Part shown: one piece after another, positions 7,302-17,098 of the stretch | Layout: each line of letters begins with the position of its first letter | Numbering within the stretch: the stretch's first letter is position 1 | Source of the DNA: Candidatus Dadabacteria bacterium UBA2774 | Lineage (GTDB): Bacteria > Desulfobacterota_D > UBA1144 > Nemesobacterales > UBA2774 | DNA length: 33,377 nt | Direction of reading: 5' to 3' | Assembly: GCA_002352485.1 (NCBI GenBank) | Contig: DEIM01000218.1 | Span: 1-33,377 of the forward strand | Notes under the pieces: model-generated | What the model saw: the letters and a program-made list of their open reading frames with translations, nothing else | Database searches by the model: none | What the model was told of the DNA's origin: nothing | Made by a program: the position numbers and the translations under genes

Positions 7302-8779
7302 TTCTGAGTGATTTAATAAATGGAATCCAAGTTACTAAGAGTATAGGCTCAGGCGAATTAAATATAAGCGGTATATCTATTGACTCGAAGAAAGTAGAGA
7401 AAGGATTTTTATTTGTTGCATTAAAAGGTGAAAAGACAGACGGCCATAAGTACATAGAGTCTGCTGTTTCAAACGGTGCTTCGGCAGTGATTGCAGAAAA
7501 GACTCCTGATGTCGAGCTTAGTGGAGTCACGGTGGTTGAGGTTCCGGACTCAAGGGCGGCGCTTGCAGGTGTTTCGGCTATTTTCTACGCTCACCCTACA
7601 AAAGAGCTCTCGCTTGTAGGCATTACGGGCACAAACGGAAAAACTACCATTACTTACCTGCTTGAGTCCATATGGAGACAAGAGAGTCTTAAATCGGCGG
7701 TTTTAGGGACTATTGACTACCGATACGGCGGGAATAAGGTGCAGTCGCTTATGACCACGCCTGAGTCTTTAGACCTAATGAGGATGTTTAGAGAAATGAG
7801 AAATTCGGGAGTAGAGATAGCGGCAATGGAAGTCTCATCGCACGCACTTGATAAAAAAAGAGTTATGGGCTGTCATTTTGACGCGGCCGTATTCACAAAT
7901 CTAACCCAGGACCATCTGGATTATCACGGAACCATCGAGAACTACTTAAATACAAAGAAGGCTCTATTTACTGATGTTTTGAAAAATAGTGAGAAGGAAA
8001 GGAAATTCTCCATAATAAACCTAGACGACCCATACGGGAATGAAATTATTAAAGATGCAGAAGGTGAGGTAGTTACGTATTCAGCTCACGACAGGGGCGC
8101 CGGTGTATTTGCTGAGAGCTCAGAGATCACAGAGCATGGAATCAGGGCCAGGGTAATTACGCCCGCAGGCGCTCTGGATATAAATTCAAAGCTCTACGGG
8201 GCCCATAATTTATCAAATTTACTGGCGGCTGCGGCCACTGCCGTATCTCTTGGATCTTCTATAGATAGTGTAGAGAAAGGACTATCGGCAGCGGAAGTGA
8301 TACCGGGACGTCTGGAGAGTGTGGATAACACACTTGGAATAAAAGTACTGGTAGACTATGCGCACACGCCCGACGCGCTTGAAAACGTGCTCAGAGCTGC
8401 AAGACCTCTGACTGCGGGCAATCTAATACTCGTATTCGGTTGCGGCGGCGACAGAGACACAACAAAACGTCCTAAAATGGGATTGATTGGCAAGGAGCTT
8501 TCAGACATTCTATTAGTAACATCTGATAACCCCCGTACCGAATCTTCGGAAAAGATTATAGATGATATTGAAAAAGGGGTGCTAGAAGGCGCAGGTAGTA
8601 AGAAGCCCTACTTCAGGGTTTCTGATAGAAAAGAGGCAATCCTACGTGCGATTAGCATGGCAGATAATGGAGATACTGTGCTCATAGCGGGTAAGGGGCA
8701 CGAGGACTATCAGATAATAGGAACGAAAAAATATCCCTTTGATGACAGAATTATTGCAGGCGACGCGCTCAGGGAGTGA
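7298..8779 (+). CDS. murE: MurE, UDP-MurNAc-L-Ala-D-Glu:meso-DAP ligase
   Basis: A cytoplasmic ATP-dependent Mur ligase that adds the third residue of the stem peptide. The P-loop TGTNGKTT is at residues 110-117, followed by the central-domain HALDKKRVMG region and the C-terminal domain with VDYAHTPDAL. The specificity motif D410-N-P-R413 is the form linked to meso-diaminopimelate rather than lysine (established for MurE), so the wall is probably DAP-type. The 493-residue length is normal. The ATG overlaps the ftsI stop as ATGA. Confidence 0.96.
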   Translation: MILSDLINGIQVTKSIGSGELNISGISIDSKKVEKGFLFVALKGEKTDGHKYIESAVSNGASAVIAEKTPDVELSGVTVVEVPDSRAALAGVSAIFYAHPTKELSLVGITGTNGKTTITYLLESIWRQESLKSAVLGTIDYRYGGNKVQSLMTTPESLDLMRMFREMRNSGVEIAAMEVSSHALDKKRVMGCHFDAAVFTNLTQDHLDYHGTIENYLNTKKALFTDVLKNSEKERKFSIINLDDPYGNEIIKDAEGEVVTYSAHDRGAGVFAESSEITEHGIRARVITPAGALDINSKLYGAHNLSNLLAAAATAVSLGSSIDSVEKGLSAAEVIPGRLESVDNTLGIKVLVDYAHTPDALENVLRAARPLTAGNLILVFGCGGDRDTTKRPKMGLIGKELSDILLVTSDNPRTESSEKIIDDIEKGVLEGAGSKKPYFRVSDRKEAILRAISMADNGDTVLIAGKGHEDYQIIGTKKYPFDDRIIAGDALRE

Positions 8780-8809
8780 ATTAATTAGATCGTACAGACG
8801 GAGGTAGTA

Positions 8810-10171
8810 TTGGAGTTTAGCTTTTTACTTAATGCAATAGAGGGCAAGCTAGTCTCGGGAGAGAATGCTGGATCACTTTCCGGAGTGTCGACCGATTCGA
8901 GGAAGATCAGCCCGGGCGAGGTGTTTTTTGCCTTAAGGGGAGAAAACTTCGACGGACACAAGTTTATAGAACAGGCTTTTCAAAACGGCGCTTCTGCCGC
9001 GGTTGTGGAGAAAGCCCCGGAGAACTTAAGAGAAGGCGCAGTACTAGTGCAAGTCGGATCCACCCTTTGCGCGCTCGGTGACCTTGCCATGAATTGGAGA
9101 AAGTCTTTAAGCGGGATAGAGCTTGCTGCAATTACGGGCTCAAACGGCAAAACCACCACAAAAGAAATGGTATCCAGCATAATTTCATTAAATCACAGCA
9201 GTTTTAAAAATTACGGAAACTTTAATAACTTGATAGGACTTCCGCTAACCCTTCTTGAGCTTAATGAGGGCTATGAGATGGCGGTAGTTGAGCTCGGAAT
9301 GAACGATTTCGGGGAAATAAGAAGACTGTCCCAGATTGCACAGCCTGACGTAGGAGCCATAACGAATATTGGCAGTGCACACCTGGAAAAACTCGGGGGT
9401 ATAGAGGGGGTAGCTAAGGCCAAAGGGGAGCTTGTCGAGGGATTTGATGAAGATACTTTCTTCGTTGTAAATGCCGACGACCCGAGGGTGCAGAAAATTG
9501 CGGATGATACAAATTGCAGGAAAATCACTTTCGGAATAAAGTCCGAAGGATCCTTTGTCACCGGTGACTCGATAGAGGAAAAAGATTTCACGGGGATTAA
9601 ATTTTATATGAGTATTGCAGGTGAGGGTTTTCCCGTCACACTTCACACGATCGGCATGCATAATGTGATGAATGCCCTGTGCGCGGCAGGGATCGCTTAT
9701 AGCCTCGGCTGTGAAACGGATGAAATTAGAGAAGGGCTCGAGAAGTTTAAGCCTGTGCACCTGAGGCTAGAGGTAAGTGATACGCCGCAAGGCTTCAAAG
9801 TGATAAATGACGCTTATAACGCCAATCCCGACTCCATGCGCCGGGCCATAGATGAGCTTATGCGCCTAAAAGGCGGCGGACGAACGGTAGCGGTGGTAGG
9901 CGATATGCTAGAGCTCGGCGAGGCTGCTGAGTCAGAGCACAAAGGGATTGGGGAATATTTATCTTCATCCGGAGTAGACTACGTAATCACTTACGGAAAT
10001 TTCGGAGCTTCGGTGCTGGACTCGCTCTCAAACGGGACTGAGGGCGTACACGCAGAGACTCACGAAGAGGCCGCGTCTGCCTTGAGAAGCTATGCAAGTA
10101 AAGGCGATTTGGTTTTGGTTAAAGGGTCCCGGGGAATGAGGATGGAAGAAGTAATTAAAAACTTGAGTTAA
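8810..10171 (+). CDS. murF: MurF, UDP-MurNAc-tripeptide:D-Ala-D-Ala ligase
   Basis: MurF adds the D-Ala-D-Ala dipeptide, completing the cytoplasmic pentapeptide precursor. The P-loop TGSNGKTT is at residues 109-116, with KNYGNFNNLIGLPLTLL, VELGMND and NDAYNANPDSM typical of MurF. At 453 residues it is full length. It starts with TTG at 8810; GGAGG at 8800-8804 with a 5-nt spacer makes this choice firm. It follows murE after 30 nt. The D-Ala-D-Ala substrate needs a Ddl ligase, which is not in this cluster. Confidence 0.95.
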   Translation: MEFSFLLNAIEGKLVSGENAGSLSGVSTDSRKISPGEVFFALRGENFDGHKFIEQAFQNGASAAVVEKAPENLREGAVLVQVGSTLCALGDLAMNWRKSLSGIELAAITGSNGKTTTKEMVSSIISLNHSSFKNYGNFNNLIGLPLTLLELNEGYEMAVVELGMNDFGEIRRLSQIAQPDVGAITNIGSAHLEKLGGIEGVAKAKGELVEGFDEDTFFVVNADDPRVQKIADDTNCRKITFGIKSEGSFVTGDSIEEKDFTGIKFYMSIAGEGFPVTLHTIGMHNVMNALCAAGIAYSLGCETDEIREGLEKFKPVHLRLEVSDTPQGFKVINDAYNANPDSMRRAIDELMRLKGGGRTVAVVGDMLELGEAAESEHKGIGEYLSSSGVDYVITYGNFGASVLDSLSNGTEGVHAETHEEAASALRSYASKGDLVLVKGSRGMRMEEVIKNLS

Positions 10172-10185
10172 GGAGCGCTCACTGG

Positions 10186-11295
10186 ATGTTTCATCTTCTT
10201 TATCTGTATAAAGGAGACTTTATTCTCTTCAATGTATTTAAATACATCACTTTCCGCTCGCTCGGAGCAGGTGTAACGGCGTTTCTTATAAGCATAATAT
10301 TGGGTGGGGTATTTATAAGATTTCTACAAAAAAGACAGTTCAAAGAAAGCATACGGGACGACGGGCCTGTAAGTCATCATTCAAAAGCCGGCACCCCTAC
10401 AATGGGCGGAGCCTTTATTGTAATAGCCGTATTGGGATCCACTTTACTCTGGGTTAATCTAACAAGTCTTATTATCTGGTACGTTTTGCTGTTCACCCTT
10501 AGCTACGCTCTTATTGGATTCATAGATGACTGGCTTAAATTCTCCAAAGGCAGGGGAATGAGCGGGCGCTTAAAATTATCGCTCCAGCTTGTGTTCGGCT
10601 TTTTGTTCGTACTTCTGGTCGTAAGCTATATGAACAGTTTCTCGATGGTGGTGAGCGCTGAGAAGGTCCAGAACGTGCCGTTTACTTCGGTAGTCCTGCC
10701 GTTTTTCAAACAGGCGGTGGTTCATATGGGCTGGCTCTATATAATCTTCGCATTAATAGTAGTAGTGGGCGCGTCAAACGGCGTTAACCTGACTGACGGC
10801 TTGGACGGCCTCGCAATAGGCTCCATAGCCGTTGCGGCGGCTACATATATTATCTTTGCCTATCTTGCCGGGAACGTGGTTTTTTCTAGCTATTTACAGA
10901 TACCCAACATTCAGGGGGCAGGGGAATTAGCTGTGTTTATGGCTGCAGTCGGAGGAGCGTGTTTAGGGTTCCTCTGGTACAATTCGCACCCGGCTGAGGT
11001 GTTTATGGGGGACGTGGGATCTCTTGCGCTCGGGGCTGCAATAGGCTCGGTGGCGCTCATAACAAAACAGGAGCTTCTACTTATTATTGTAGGGGGAATA
11101 TTTGTACTCGAAGCGATGTCAGTGATAATCCAGGTTATATCGTTCAAGCTCACTGGGAAAAGGGTATTTAAGATGGCTCCTCTTCATCATCATTTCGAGC
11201 TTAGCGGGTGGTCTGAATCAAAGGTTGTAATAAGGTTTTGGATAGTGTCGCTGGTGTTGGCGCTCTGTGCGCTTTCAACGCTCAAATTACGATAG
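10186..11295 (+). CDS. mraY: MraY, phospho-MurNAc-pentapeptide translocase
   Basis: An integral membrane enzyme that transfers phospho-MurNAc-pentapeptide to undecaprenyl phosphate, giving lipid I. Family motifs are visible in order: FNVFKYITFRSLGAG, HSKAGTPTMGG, DDWLKFSK, NLTDGLDGLAIG (catalytic Asp region), MGDVGSLALGAAIG and HHHFELSGW. It is 369 residues long with about ten hydrophobic segments. AAGGAG lies 11 nt before the ATG at 10186. Fourteen nt separate it from murF. Confidence 0.96.
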   Translation: MFHLLYLYKGDFILFNVFKYITFRSLGAGVTAFLISIILGGVFIRFLQKRQFKESIRDDGPVSHHSKAGTPTMGGAFIVIAVLGSTLLWVNLTSLIIWYVLLFTLSYALIGFIDDWLKFSKGRGMSGRLKLSLQLVFGFLFVLLVVSYMNSFSMVVSAEKVQNVPFTSVVLPFFKQAVVHMGWLYIIFALIVVVGASNGVNLTDGLDGLAIGSIAVAAATYIIFAYLAGNVVFSSYLQIPNIQGAGELAVFMAAVGGACLGFLWYNSHPAEVFMGDVGSLALGAAIGSVALITKQELLLIIVGGIFVLEAMSVIIQVISFKLTGKRVFKMAPLHHHFELSGWSESKVVIRFWIVSLVLALCALSTLKLR

Positions 11296-11343
11296 TTTCG
11301 GACATATACTGCAGTGTCATTAAGTTGTGATGTGGATATTGAA

Positions 11344-12681
11344 ATGAAGCTTAAAGATAAAAATGTGTTAGTAGTTGGACTCGGAAAAACCGGGTTAGAG
11401 ACCGCTATGTTTCTATATGAGAAGGGCGCACAAGTGCGCGTAAGCGATATGTCTACACCGGAAAAGCTGGCAAAAGAGATTGAATTGCTGGGCCCAAAAG
11501 GGATAGAAGTGGAGTCTGGCGGTCACACGGATGAGACATTCCTATGGGCAGAATTGATTGTGCTTAGCCCGGGAGTACCCTATACGACACCTGAAGTCAG
11601 AAAAGCTCTCAAAGAAAATATAGAAGTTATAAGCGAAGTAGAACTTGCCTCAATATTTATTACAAAACCAGTCATTGCCGTTACCGGATCTAACGGCAAG
11701 ACAACTACCTGCACGCTTATTTCGGAGATACTCAAAAAGTGCGGGAAGAAGGTTTTTCTGGGCGCCAATATAGGCACTCCGCTAATATCTATTGCGGACA
11801 GGGACAGCGAATACGACGTACTGGTGCTTGAGCTCAGCAGCTTTCAGCTCCAGGGCGTATACAGCTTCAGGCCCGATATTGCAGTCGTGCTCAACATCTC
11901 TCCTAACCACCTGGACCATCACGAAAGCTACACCGAGTACATAGAGTCTAAAATGAAGATCGCTATGAATCAGAGGAGCGATGACATATTTATCTACAAG
12001 TCGGATGATGAGGAGATTAATAACCGCTTGCCCCGGGTGAAGGCAAATAAAATTCCCTTTGGCGATGCACTTTCTGAAAACGGTATATCGTATAACGGAT
12101 GCTGCGTTCGCTATGAAAATGAGATCTACGAGTTAAGTGGTATGAAGCTTAGGGGCCGCCACAACATAGACAACATTATGGCAGCCATAGCGGGGACGAG
12201 GGCTCTTGGGTGTGAGCCTGTTCAAATAAAAAAGGCAGTGATCGAGTTTGACCCGCTTCCGCATAGAAACGAGTATCTGGGAGAGGTCAGAGGGGCTTAC
12301 TTCTATAACGATTCCAAATCCACAAGCCCGGGCGCTACACTGAGCGCGCTTGAGAGCACGAGGGCTCCCGTGATACTTATTGCGGGCGGAAAGGATAAGG
12401 GCGTAAGTTATGATGCGCTAAGTAATATAGTAAATGAGAAGGTAAAAGTTTTGGTATTGATCGGAGAGGCAAGGCAGAGGATGAGTGAAGAGCTTGGCGG
12501 GAATGTTAGGTCTATAATGGCGGATACGCTTAAAGGGGCGGTAGATAGTGTTCTGGATAATTTAGAGCCCCGGGACTCGGTACTTTTTTCACCTGCCTGC
12601 TCGAGTTTTGATATGTTTGAATCATATGAAGACAGAGGAAGGAGATTCAAAGAAATTGTTGAAAATATTCGATACAGTTGA
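11344..12681 (+). CDS. murD: MurD, UDP-MurNAc-L-Ala:D-Glu ligase
   Basis: MurD adds D-glutamate as the second residue of the stem peptide. VLVVGLGKTG near the N-terminus binds the UDP-sugar, the P-loop TGSNGKTT lies at residues 114-121, and the C-terminal domain has NDSKSTSPGATLSAL and GGKDKG, typical of MurD. I chose the ATG at 11344 (445 residues, MKLKDKNVLVVG), which matches the usual MurD N-terminus. An in-frame GTG at 11314 would add ten residues without a Shine-Dalgarno. The 3' end overlaps the start of ftsW. Confidence 0.95.
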   Translation: MKLKDKNVLVVGLGKTGLETAMFLYEKGAQVRVSDMSTPEKLAKEIELLGPKGIEVESGGHTDETFLWAELIVLSPGVPYTTPEVRKALKENIEVISEVELASIFITKPVIAVTGSNGKTTTCTLISEILKKCGKKVFLGANIGTPLISIADRDSEYDVLVLELSSFQLQGVYSFRPDIAVVLNISPNHLDHHESYTEYIESKMKIAMNQRSDDIFIYKSDDEEINNRLPRVKANKIPFGDALSENGISYNGCCVRYENEIYELSGMKLRGRHNIDNIMAAIAGTRALGCEPVQIKKAVIEFDPLPHRNEYLGEVRGAYFYNDSKSTSPGATLSALESTRAPVILIAGGKDKGVSYDALSNIVNEKVKVLVLIGEARQRMSEELGGNVRSIMADTLKGAVDSVLDNLEPRDSVLFSPACSSFDMFESYEDRGRRFKEIVENIRYS

Positions 12682-13771
12682 GGGAAACAGTTACGACATA
12701 GGCGTTGTCCTGTCTGCTCTATTTCTGACTTCGATGGGAGTGCTGATGGTATATAGCACAAGCTCAGTGTATTCGCTTGAGATGTACGGAGATACCCACT
12801 ACTTTCTAAAGCGGCACGGTATTTATCTCCTCATAGGCTTAACCTCTATGGTTTTACTTATGCTTTTTGATTACAGGCTCTTAAGAAAGCTGGTCTACCC
12901 TGCATACCTGGTAGGGCTCGCGATGCTGGTGCTCGTCCTTGTGCCGGGAATAGGTAAGCAGGTAGGCGGTGCGCAAAGATGGATCGATCTTGGTATTTTC
13001 ACCTTTCAGCCTTCAGAGGTAGCAAAGTATATATTAGTTCTCTATCTAGCTCATTCTCTGACAAAAAAGCGAGATAAACTCGATAATTTTGTGGTGGGGT
13101 TCGCATCCCACATAATGATTGCGGGAGTGTATGTAGTCTTGATACTTTTAGAGCCTGATTTTGGAACAGCCAGCACCGTACTTGTGGTCCTTTTCGGAAT
13201 GATGTTCATTGGCGAGGTGAAGTTAAGGTACATGGTTCCCGTAGGGCTTGTGTCGGTCGTGTTCATGATACTAGCGGTCCTGACAAAGGGCTACAGGATG
13301 GATCGAGTAACATCGTTCCTGGACCCATGGCAAGACCCGCTTGGGTCGGGTTATCAGGCTATACAATCGTTCATTGCTTTTGCTATGGGCGGTATTTACG
13401 GGGCCGGACTTGGGGACAGTACTCAGAAGCTATTTTTCCTGCCCCAGGCGCATACGGATTTTATATTCTCCATTATTGGTGAGGAACTCGGCTTCATAGG
13501 CATAGTCCTGGTAATAATCGGATTTGCTGTTCTATTGATAAGAAGTTTGAGGGTATCTCTCAGGGCGCCTGATCTATTCGGATGCTATCTAGTATTCGGC
13601 TGTATTATGCTGATCACTCTTCAGGCCGGGATTAACATGGCTGTCGCTGTCGGACTTTTCCCCACTAAAGGGCTCACACTACCGTTCATAAGCTACGGCG
13701 GCACTTCGCTTGTAACAACACTTGCGGCTGTAGGAATAATACTCAACGTATCTAGATCAGGAATAAAATGA
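12626..13771 (+). CDS. ftsW: FtsW septal peptidoglycan glycosyltransferase (SEDS family)
   Basis: A SEDS-family membrane enzyme that polymerises lipid II at the septum together with FtsI. About ten hydrophobic helices are visible. Family motifs include VYSTSSVYS, GGAQRWID, FQPSEVAKY, LLEPDFGTA, GSGYQAIQS, AHTDFIFSIIGEELG and GLTLPFISYGG. The start is uncertain: the ATG at 12626 overlaps murD by 56 nt and lacks a Shine-Dalgarno, while TTG at 12656 follows AAGGAG at 12639-12644 by 11 nt. The stop overlaps the murG start (ATGA). It is FtsW rather than RodA by cluster position. Confidence 0.93.
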   Translation: MKTEEGDSKKLLKIFDTVEGNSYDIGVVLSALFLTSMGVLMVYSTSSVYSLEMYGDTHYFLKRHGIYLLIGLTSMVLLMLFDYRLLRKLVYPAYLVGLAMLVLVLVPGIGKQVGGAQRWIDLGIFTFQPSEVAKYILVLYLAHSLTKKRDKLDNFVVGFASHIMIAGVYVVLILLEPDFGTASTVLVVLFGMMFIGEVKLRYMVPVGLVSVVFMILAVLTKGYRMDRVTSFLDPWQDPLGSGYQAIQSFIAFAMGGIYGAGLGDSTQKLFFLPQAHTDFIFSIIGEELGFIGIVLVIIGFAVLLIRSLRVSLRAPDLFGCYLVFGCIMLITLQAGINMAVAVGLFPTKGLTLPFISYGGTSLVTTLAAVGIILNVSRSGIK

Positions 13772-14838
13772 AGGTCATAATTGCAGGCGGAGGTACCGGG
13801 GGCCACGTGTTTCCGGCAATCTCCATTGCCGAGGAGATATTAAAAAGGGACCCTGAGAATGAGGTTTTGTTTGTAGGAACGAAGAGCGGATTGGAAAATA
13901 AATTGGTCGCTCAGAGGGGTTATGAAATAAAACATATCAATTCGGGTGGTATTGTGGGAAAAGGATTATTTAAAAGAGTTTCCGGTGTTTTTTCCGCAGC
14001 TGTCGGTACTATCGAGTCAGCCTCGGTCATTCGAAGCTTTAAGCCCGATGTAGTTCTCGGCGTGGGTGGCTACGTGTCCGGTCCAGTAGTTCTTTCAGCC
14101 TCAATATTGAGGCTCCCGACCGCTATCTGCGAGCAGAATTCCATACCCGGGGTTACTAACCGTATCTTGAGCAAGTTTGTATCGAGCATATTCACGACAT
14201 TTGAGGGTTGTGATAAATTCTTCAGTACAGATAAAATAATAGTCACTGGAAATCCTATTAGAAAAGATATTTTGGGCTCTAAAAGTAAACCGGCGCAGCT
14301 TGATTCTTTCACATGCCTAGTGTTCGGCGGGAGCCAGGGAGCGAAGAGGCTCAACAGCTCAGTCCCCGAAGCCTTATCCCGGAGCGGGATCAAAGACCTG
14401 CGAGTCATTCATCAAACGGGCGCAAATGATCTTAAGAATGTTCAGGATTTCTACAACAAGCACAATATCAGCGCTGATGTTCTGACTTTTATCGACGATA
14501 TGGCAGGGGCGTATGCGAGAAGTGATTTTGTAATTGGAAGAGCCGGAGCAGGCACTGTAGCCGAGATTACGGCGCTTGGAAAGCCTTCACTGTTAATACC
14601 GTTTCCGTATGCGACGCATAACCATCAGCTCGAGAACGCAAAGACTCTTGAAACTTCAGGCGCGGCGTTATTAATAGAAGACGAAGATGCCACACCCGAA
14701 AACTTGGCTCAAGCGCTTGAAGTATTCCAGGATGAGGGGAAGTTAAAGGAAATGTCGCTACGCGCGCGCGCGCTTGGAAAACCGGGAGCAGCAGCTCAAA
14801 TAGTTGACGAAATATATAAACTTAGCGGAGTGAATTAG
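13768..14838 (+). CDS. murG: MurG, lipid II-forming GlcNAc transferase
   Basis: A peripheral membrane GT-B enzyme that adds GlcNAc from UDP-GlcNAc to lipid I, making lipid II. The N-terminal GGGTGGHVFP (residues 7-16), LGVGGYVSGPVVL, EQNSIPGVTNR, GGSQGAKRLN, GRAGAGTVAE and PFPYATHNHQ...NA are all signature motifs. At 356 residues it is complete. It overlaps ftsW by 4 nt and murC by 1 nt. A 13-nt pure CG alternation lies at 14761-14773 near the 3' end. Confidence 0.96.
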   Translation: MKVIIAGGGTGGHVFPAISIAEEILKRDPENEVLFVGTKSGLENKLVAQRGYEIKHINSGGIVGKGLFKRVSGVFSAAVGTIESASVIRSFKPDVVLGVGGYVSGPVVLSASILRLPTAICEQNSIPGVTNRILSKFVSSIFTTFEGCDKFFSTDKIIVTGNPIRKDILGSKSKPAQLDSFTCLVFGGSQGAKRLNSSVPEALSRSGIKDLRVIHQTGANDLKNVQDFYNKHNISADVLTFIDDMAGAYARSDFVIGRAGAGTVAEITALGKPSLLIPFPYATHNHQLENAKTLETSGAALLIEDEDATPENLAQALEVFQDEGKLKEMSLRARALGKPGAAAQIVDEIYKLSGVN

Positions 14839-16205
14839 TGTACGGAAAAATTAAACGCTTACATTTTGTGGGGATTGGCGGGATCGGCATGAGCGGTATA
14901 GCAGAAGTACTAATAAATATGGGGTATACGGTTACAGGATCTGATCTGAGAGAGTCTGAGACGGTAAAGAGGCTCATCGGGCTAGGTGCCCGGATACATA
15001 TCGGACATCAGGCAGAAAATGTCCATGACACAGACGTGGTCGTGATATCCTCGGCAGTGAGGCAGGATAACCCCGAGGTAGTGGAAGCGCTATCCCTTAA
15101 CATTCCGGTAATCCCACGGGCGCAGATGCTGGCAGAGCTAATGAGGCTCCGCTACGGTATCGCAGTCGCCGGGAGCCACGGAAAAACCACGACAACTTCA
15201 ATGATAGAATCCGTGCTCTCCTATGGGGGTCTTGACCCCACTATAGTAGTTGGCGGCAAAGTTCGAACTCTTGGCACCAATGCAAGGCTAGGGGAAGGGA
15301 GCTTTATGGTAGTCGAGGCCGATGAGAGCGACGGTTCTTTTATGCTTTTATCCCCGGTAATTTCCGTACTTACAAATATTGACGAAGAGCACATGGATCA
15401 TTACAAAGATATGGAGGAATTGGTCAGGACGTTTGATTCCTTCATGAATAAAATTCCTTTCTACGGTCTGTCAGTACTATGTCTGGATTGCCCGAGGGTA
15501 AGCTCCATAGCCCGGGATTATAAGAAAAGGTTAGTTACATACGGGTTTAACCCTGATGCAGAGCTCAGAGCCCAAGACGTTGAAATTCACGGTTTTGAAA
15601 CCGAGTTTACCGTAATGCGCGGAGAATCCTTATTAGGCAAAATACGAATACACTCCCCGGGTAGACACGTTGCTCAGAATGCGCTTGCCGCAATTGCCGT
15701 AGGTATGGAGCTTGGAATGAGTTTTGAGCATGTGAAAGAAGGCCTTGCGAGATTTAAAGGGATAGACAGGAGGCTGCAGATAAAAGGGAGCTCCGGGGGC
15801 ATAACGGTAGTTGATGACTATGCGCATCACCCTAGAGAAATAGAAGTCACCATAGAAGCCATAAAGGAAACCGGTGCGGGAAGGGTTGTCGTGATGTTCC
15901 AGCCCCACAGGTATTCCCGGACCAGTCTGTTGTTCGATGATTTTGTACAGGTGCTGCTCCAGGCGGACAAGCTGTTTTTACTTGACATATACGCTGCCAG
16001 TGAAGACCCGATCGAGGGCGTAAGCTCTCAAAAATTATTTGAGGCGATTAAAGAGTCCGGGCATGAAGACGCTACATATATAAACGGTAGTCAGAATATA
16101 ATAGAAACCGTTCTTGAGGCATTAGAATCGGGAGACACGGTTTTGACGCTCGGCGCAGGGAACGTCTGGACTTACGGGGAAAAGATAGCGGAGGCTCTTG
16201 AATGA
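14838..16205 (+). CDS. murC: MurC, UDP-MurNAc:L-Ala ligase
   Basis: MurC adds the first amino acid, L-alanine, to UDP-MurNAc. The N-terminal HFVGIGGIGMSG is the UDP-binding motif, the P-loop GSHGKTTT begins at residue 112, and EADESDGSF, VDDYAHHP and MFQPHRYSRT are MurC signatures. It is 455 residues long. GTG at 14838 shares its first base with the last base of the murG stop. The stop overlaps murB (ATGA). Confidence 0.96.
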   Translation: MYGKIKRLHFVGIGGIGMSGIAEVLINMGYTVTGSDLRESETVKRLIGLGARIHIGHQAENVHDTDVVVISSAVRQDNPEVVEALSLNIPVIPRAQMLAELMRLRYGIAVAGSHGKTTTTSMIESVLSYGGLDPTIVVGGKVRTLGTNARLGEGSFMVVEADESDGSFMLLSPVISVLTNIDEEHMDHYKDMEELVRTFDSFMNKIPFYGLSVLCLDCPRVSSIARDYKKRLVTYGFNPDAELRAQDVEIHGFETEFTVMRGESLLGKIRIHSPGRHVAQNALAAIAVGMELGMSFEHVKEGLARFKGIDRRLQIKGSSGGITVVDDYAHHPREIEVTIEAIKETGAGRVVVMFQPHRYSRTSLLFDDFVQVLLQADKLFLLDIYAASEDPIEGVSSQKLFEAIKESGHEDATYINGSQNIIETVLEALESGDTVLTLGAGNVWTYGEKIAEALE

Positions 16206-17098
16206 CACTCGCATCAAAATTTGAGAAAATCGGGTGTGAGGTTAAGAGTAAATACCCAATGGATAAGTACACATGGCTCCGTGTTGGGGGAGAAGCGGAT
16301 TTATTGGTTACGCCTGCTAATGCCACCCAGTTTAAAGAGGCGCTCGATATACTCCACTCTTCCAAAATAAATTGGGTAGTCCTGGGTGAAGGGTCCAATA
16401 CAATTGTCTATGACAGAGGTATCACAGGTGTTGTTCTATCCACTAAAAAGTTAAAAAAAATCGAGATACTCGAAGACCAAAAAGTAACTGCGGAGACAGG
16501 GGTAATACTCGGGACAATCTTGAATAAAACTGTTAAGGAAGGACTCACTGGGTTTGAGTTTGCAGCGGGTATACCGGGTACGGTAGGCGGCGGCGTGTTC
16601 ATGAACGCCGGAGCAAACGAGGGTGAAATTAAAGACGTTATCGACAGAGTGTGGGTTTGGCATGACGGTAGGGAAATTGAGTTATTGAGAAAGGATATAA
16701 AATTCGAGTATAGAAAAGCGCACCTCCCCCCCAGAAGCGTTGTATTAAAAGCCAAGTTCGCACTTAAGAGTGGAAACAAGGCACAGAGCGAACGTAATGT
16801 AAAACAGTATATGGAGAAGAGAAACGAGACCCAGCCGATTACTATGACGAATACCGGGTCTATTTTTAAAAATCCCCCCGATATTGCAGCCGGCAGACTC
16901 CTTGAGGAGCTCGGGCTAAAGGGTTACGGGATTGGTGGAGCGAAGTTCTCTGACCTGCATGCGAACTTTATAGTTAACTGCGGTGGTGCTAGCGCACAGG
17001 ATGTACTCGATCTCATAGAAACGGCCAAAAAAGAAGCCTTGTCAAAAAGAGACATAAAGCTCGAGACTGAGGTTAGGGTAGTAGGGGATATAAAGTGA
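16202..17098 (+). CDS. murB: MurB, UDP-N-acetylenolpyruvoylglucosamine reductase
   Basis: A FAD and NADPH-dependent reductase that forms UDP-MurNAc. Motifs: YTWLRVGGEADLLVTP, LGEGSNT, FEFAAGIPGTVGGGVFMNAGAN (FAD binding), EYRKAHLP, and NTGSIFKNP with the probable proton donor Ser220. A C-terminal LETEVRVVG carries the conserved Glu. At 298 residues it is of the shorter type. It overlaps murC by 4 nt and ftsQ by 4 nt (GTGA). A ddl gene often follows murB in dcw clusters, but here ftsQ comes directly. Confidence 0.95.
   Translation: MTLASKFEKIGCEVKSKYPMDKYTWLRVGGEADLLVTPANATQFKEALDILHSSKINWVVLGEGSNTIVYDRGITGVVLSTKKLKKIEILEDQKVTAETGVILGTILNKTVKEGLTGFEFAAGIPGTVGGGVFMNAGANEGEIKDVIDRVWVWHDGREIELLRKDIKFEYRKAHLPPRSVVLKAKFALKSGNKAQSERNVKQYMEKRNETQPITMTNTGSIFKNPPDIAAGRLLEELGLKGYGIGGAKFSDLHANFIVNCGGASAQDVLDLIETAKKEALSKRDIKLETEVRVVGDIK

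Noticed and set aside
9245..9760. 171-codon open frame antisense to murF
   Set aside because: Lies wholly inside murF; no known family and no ribosome site.
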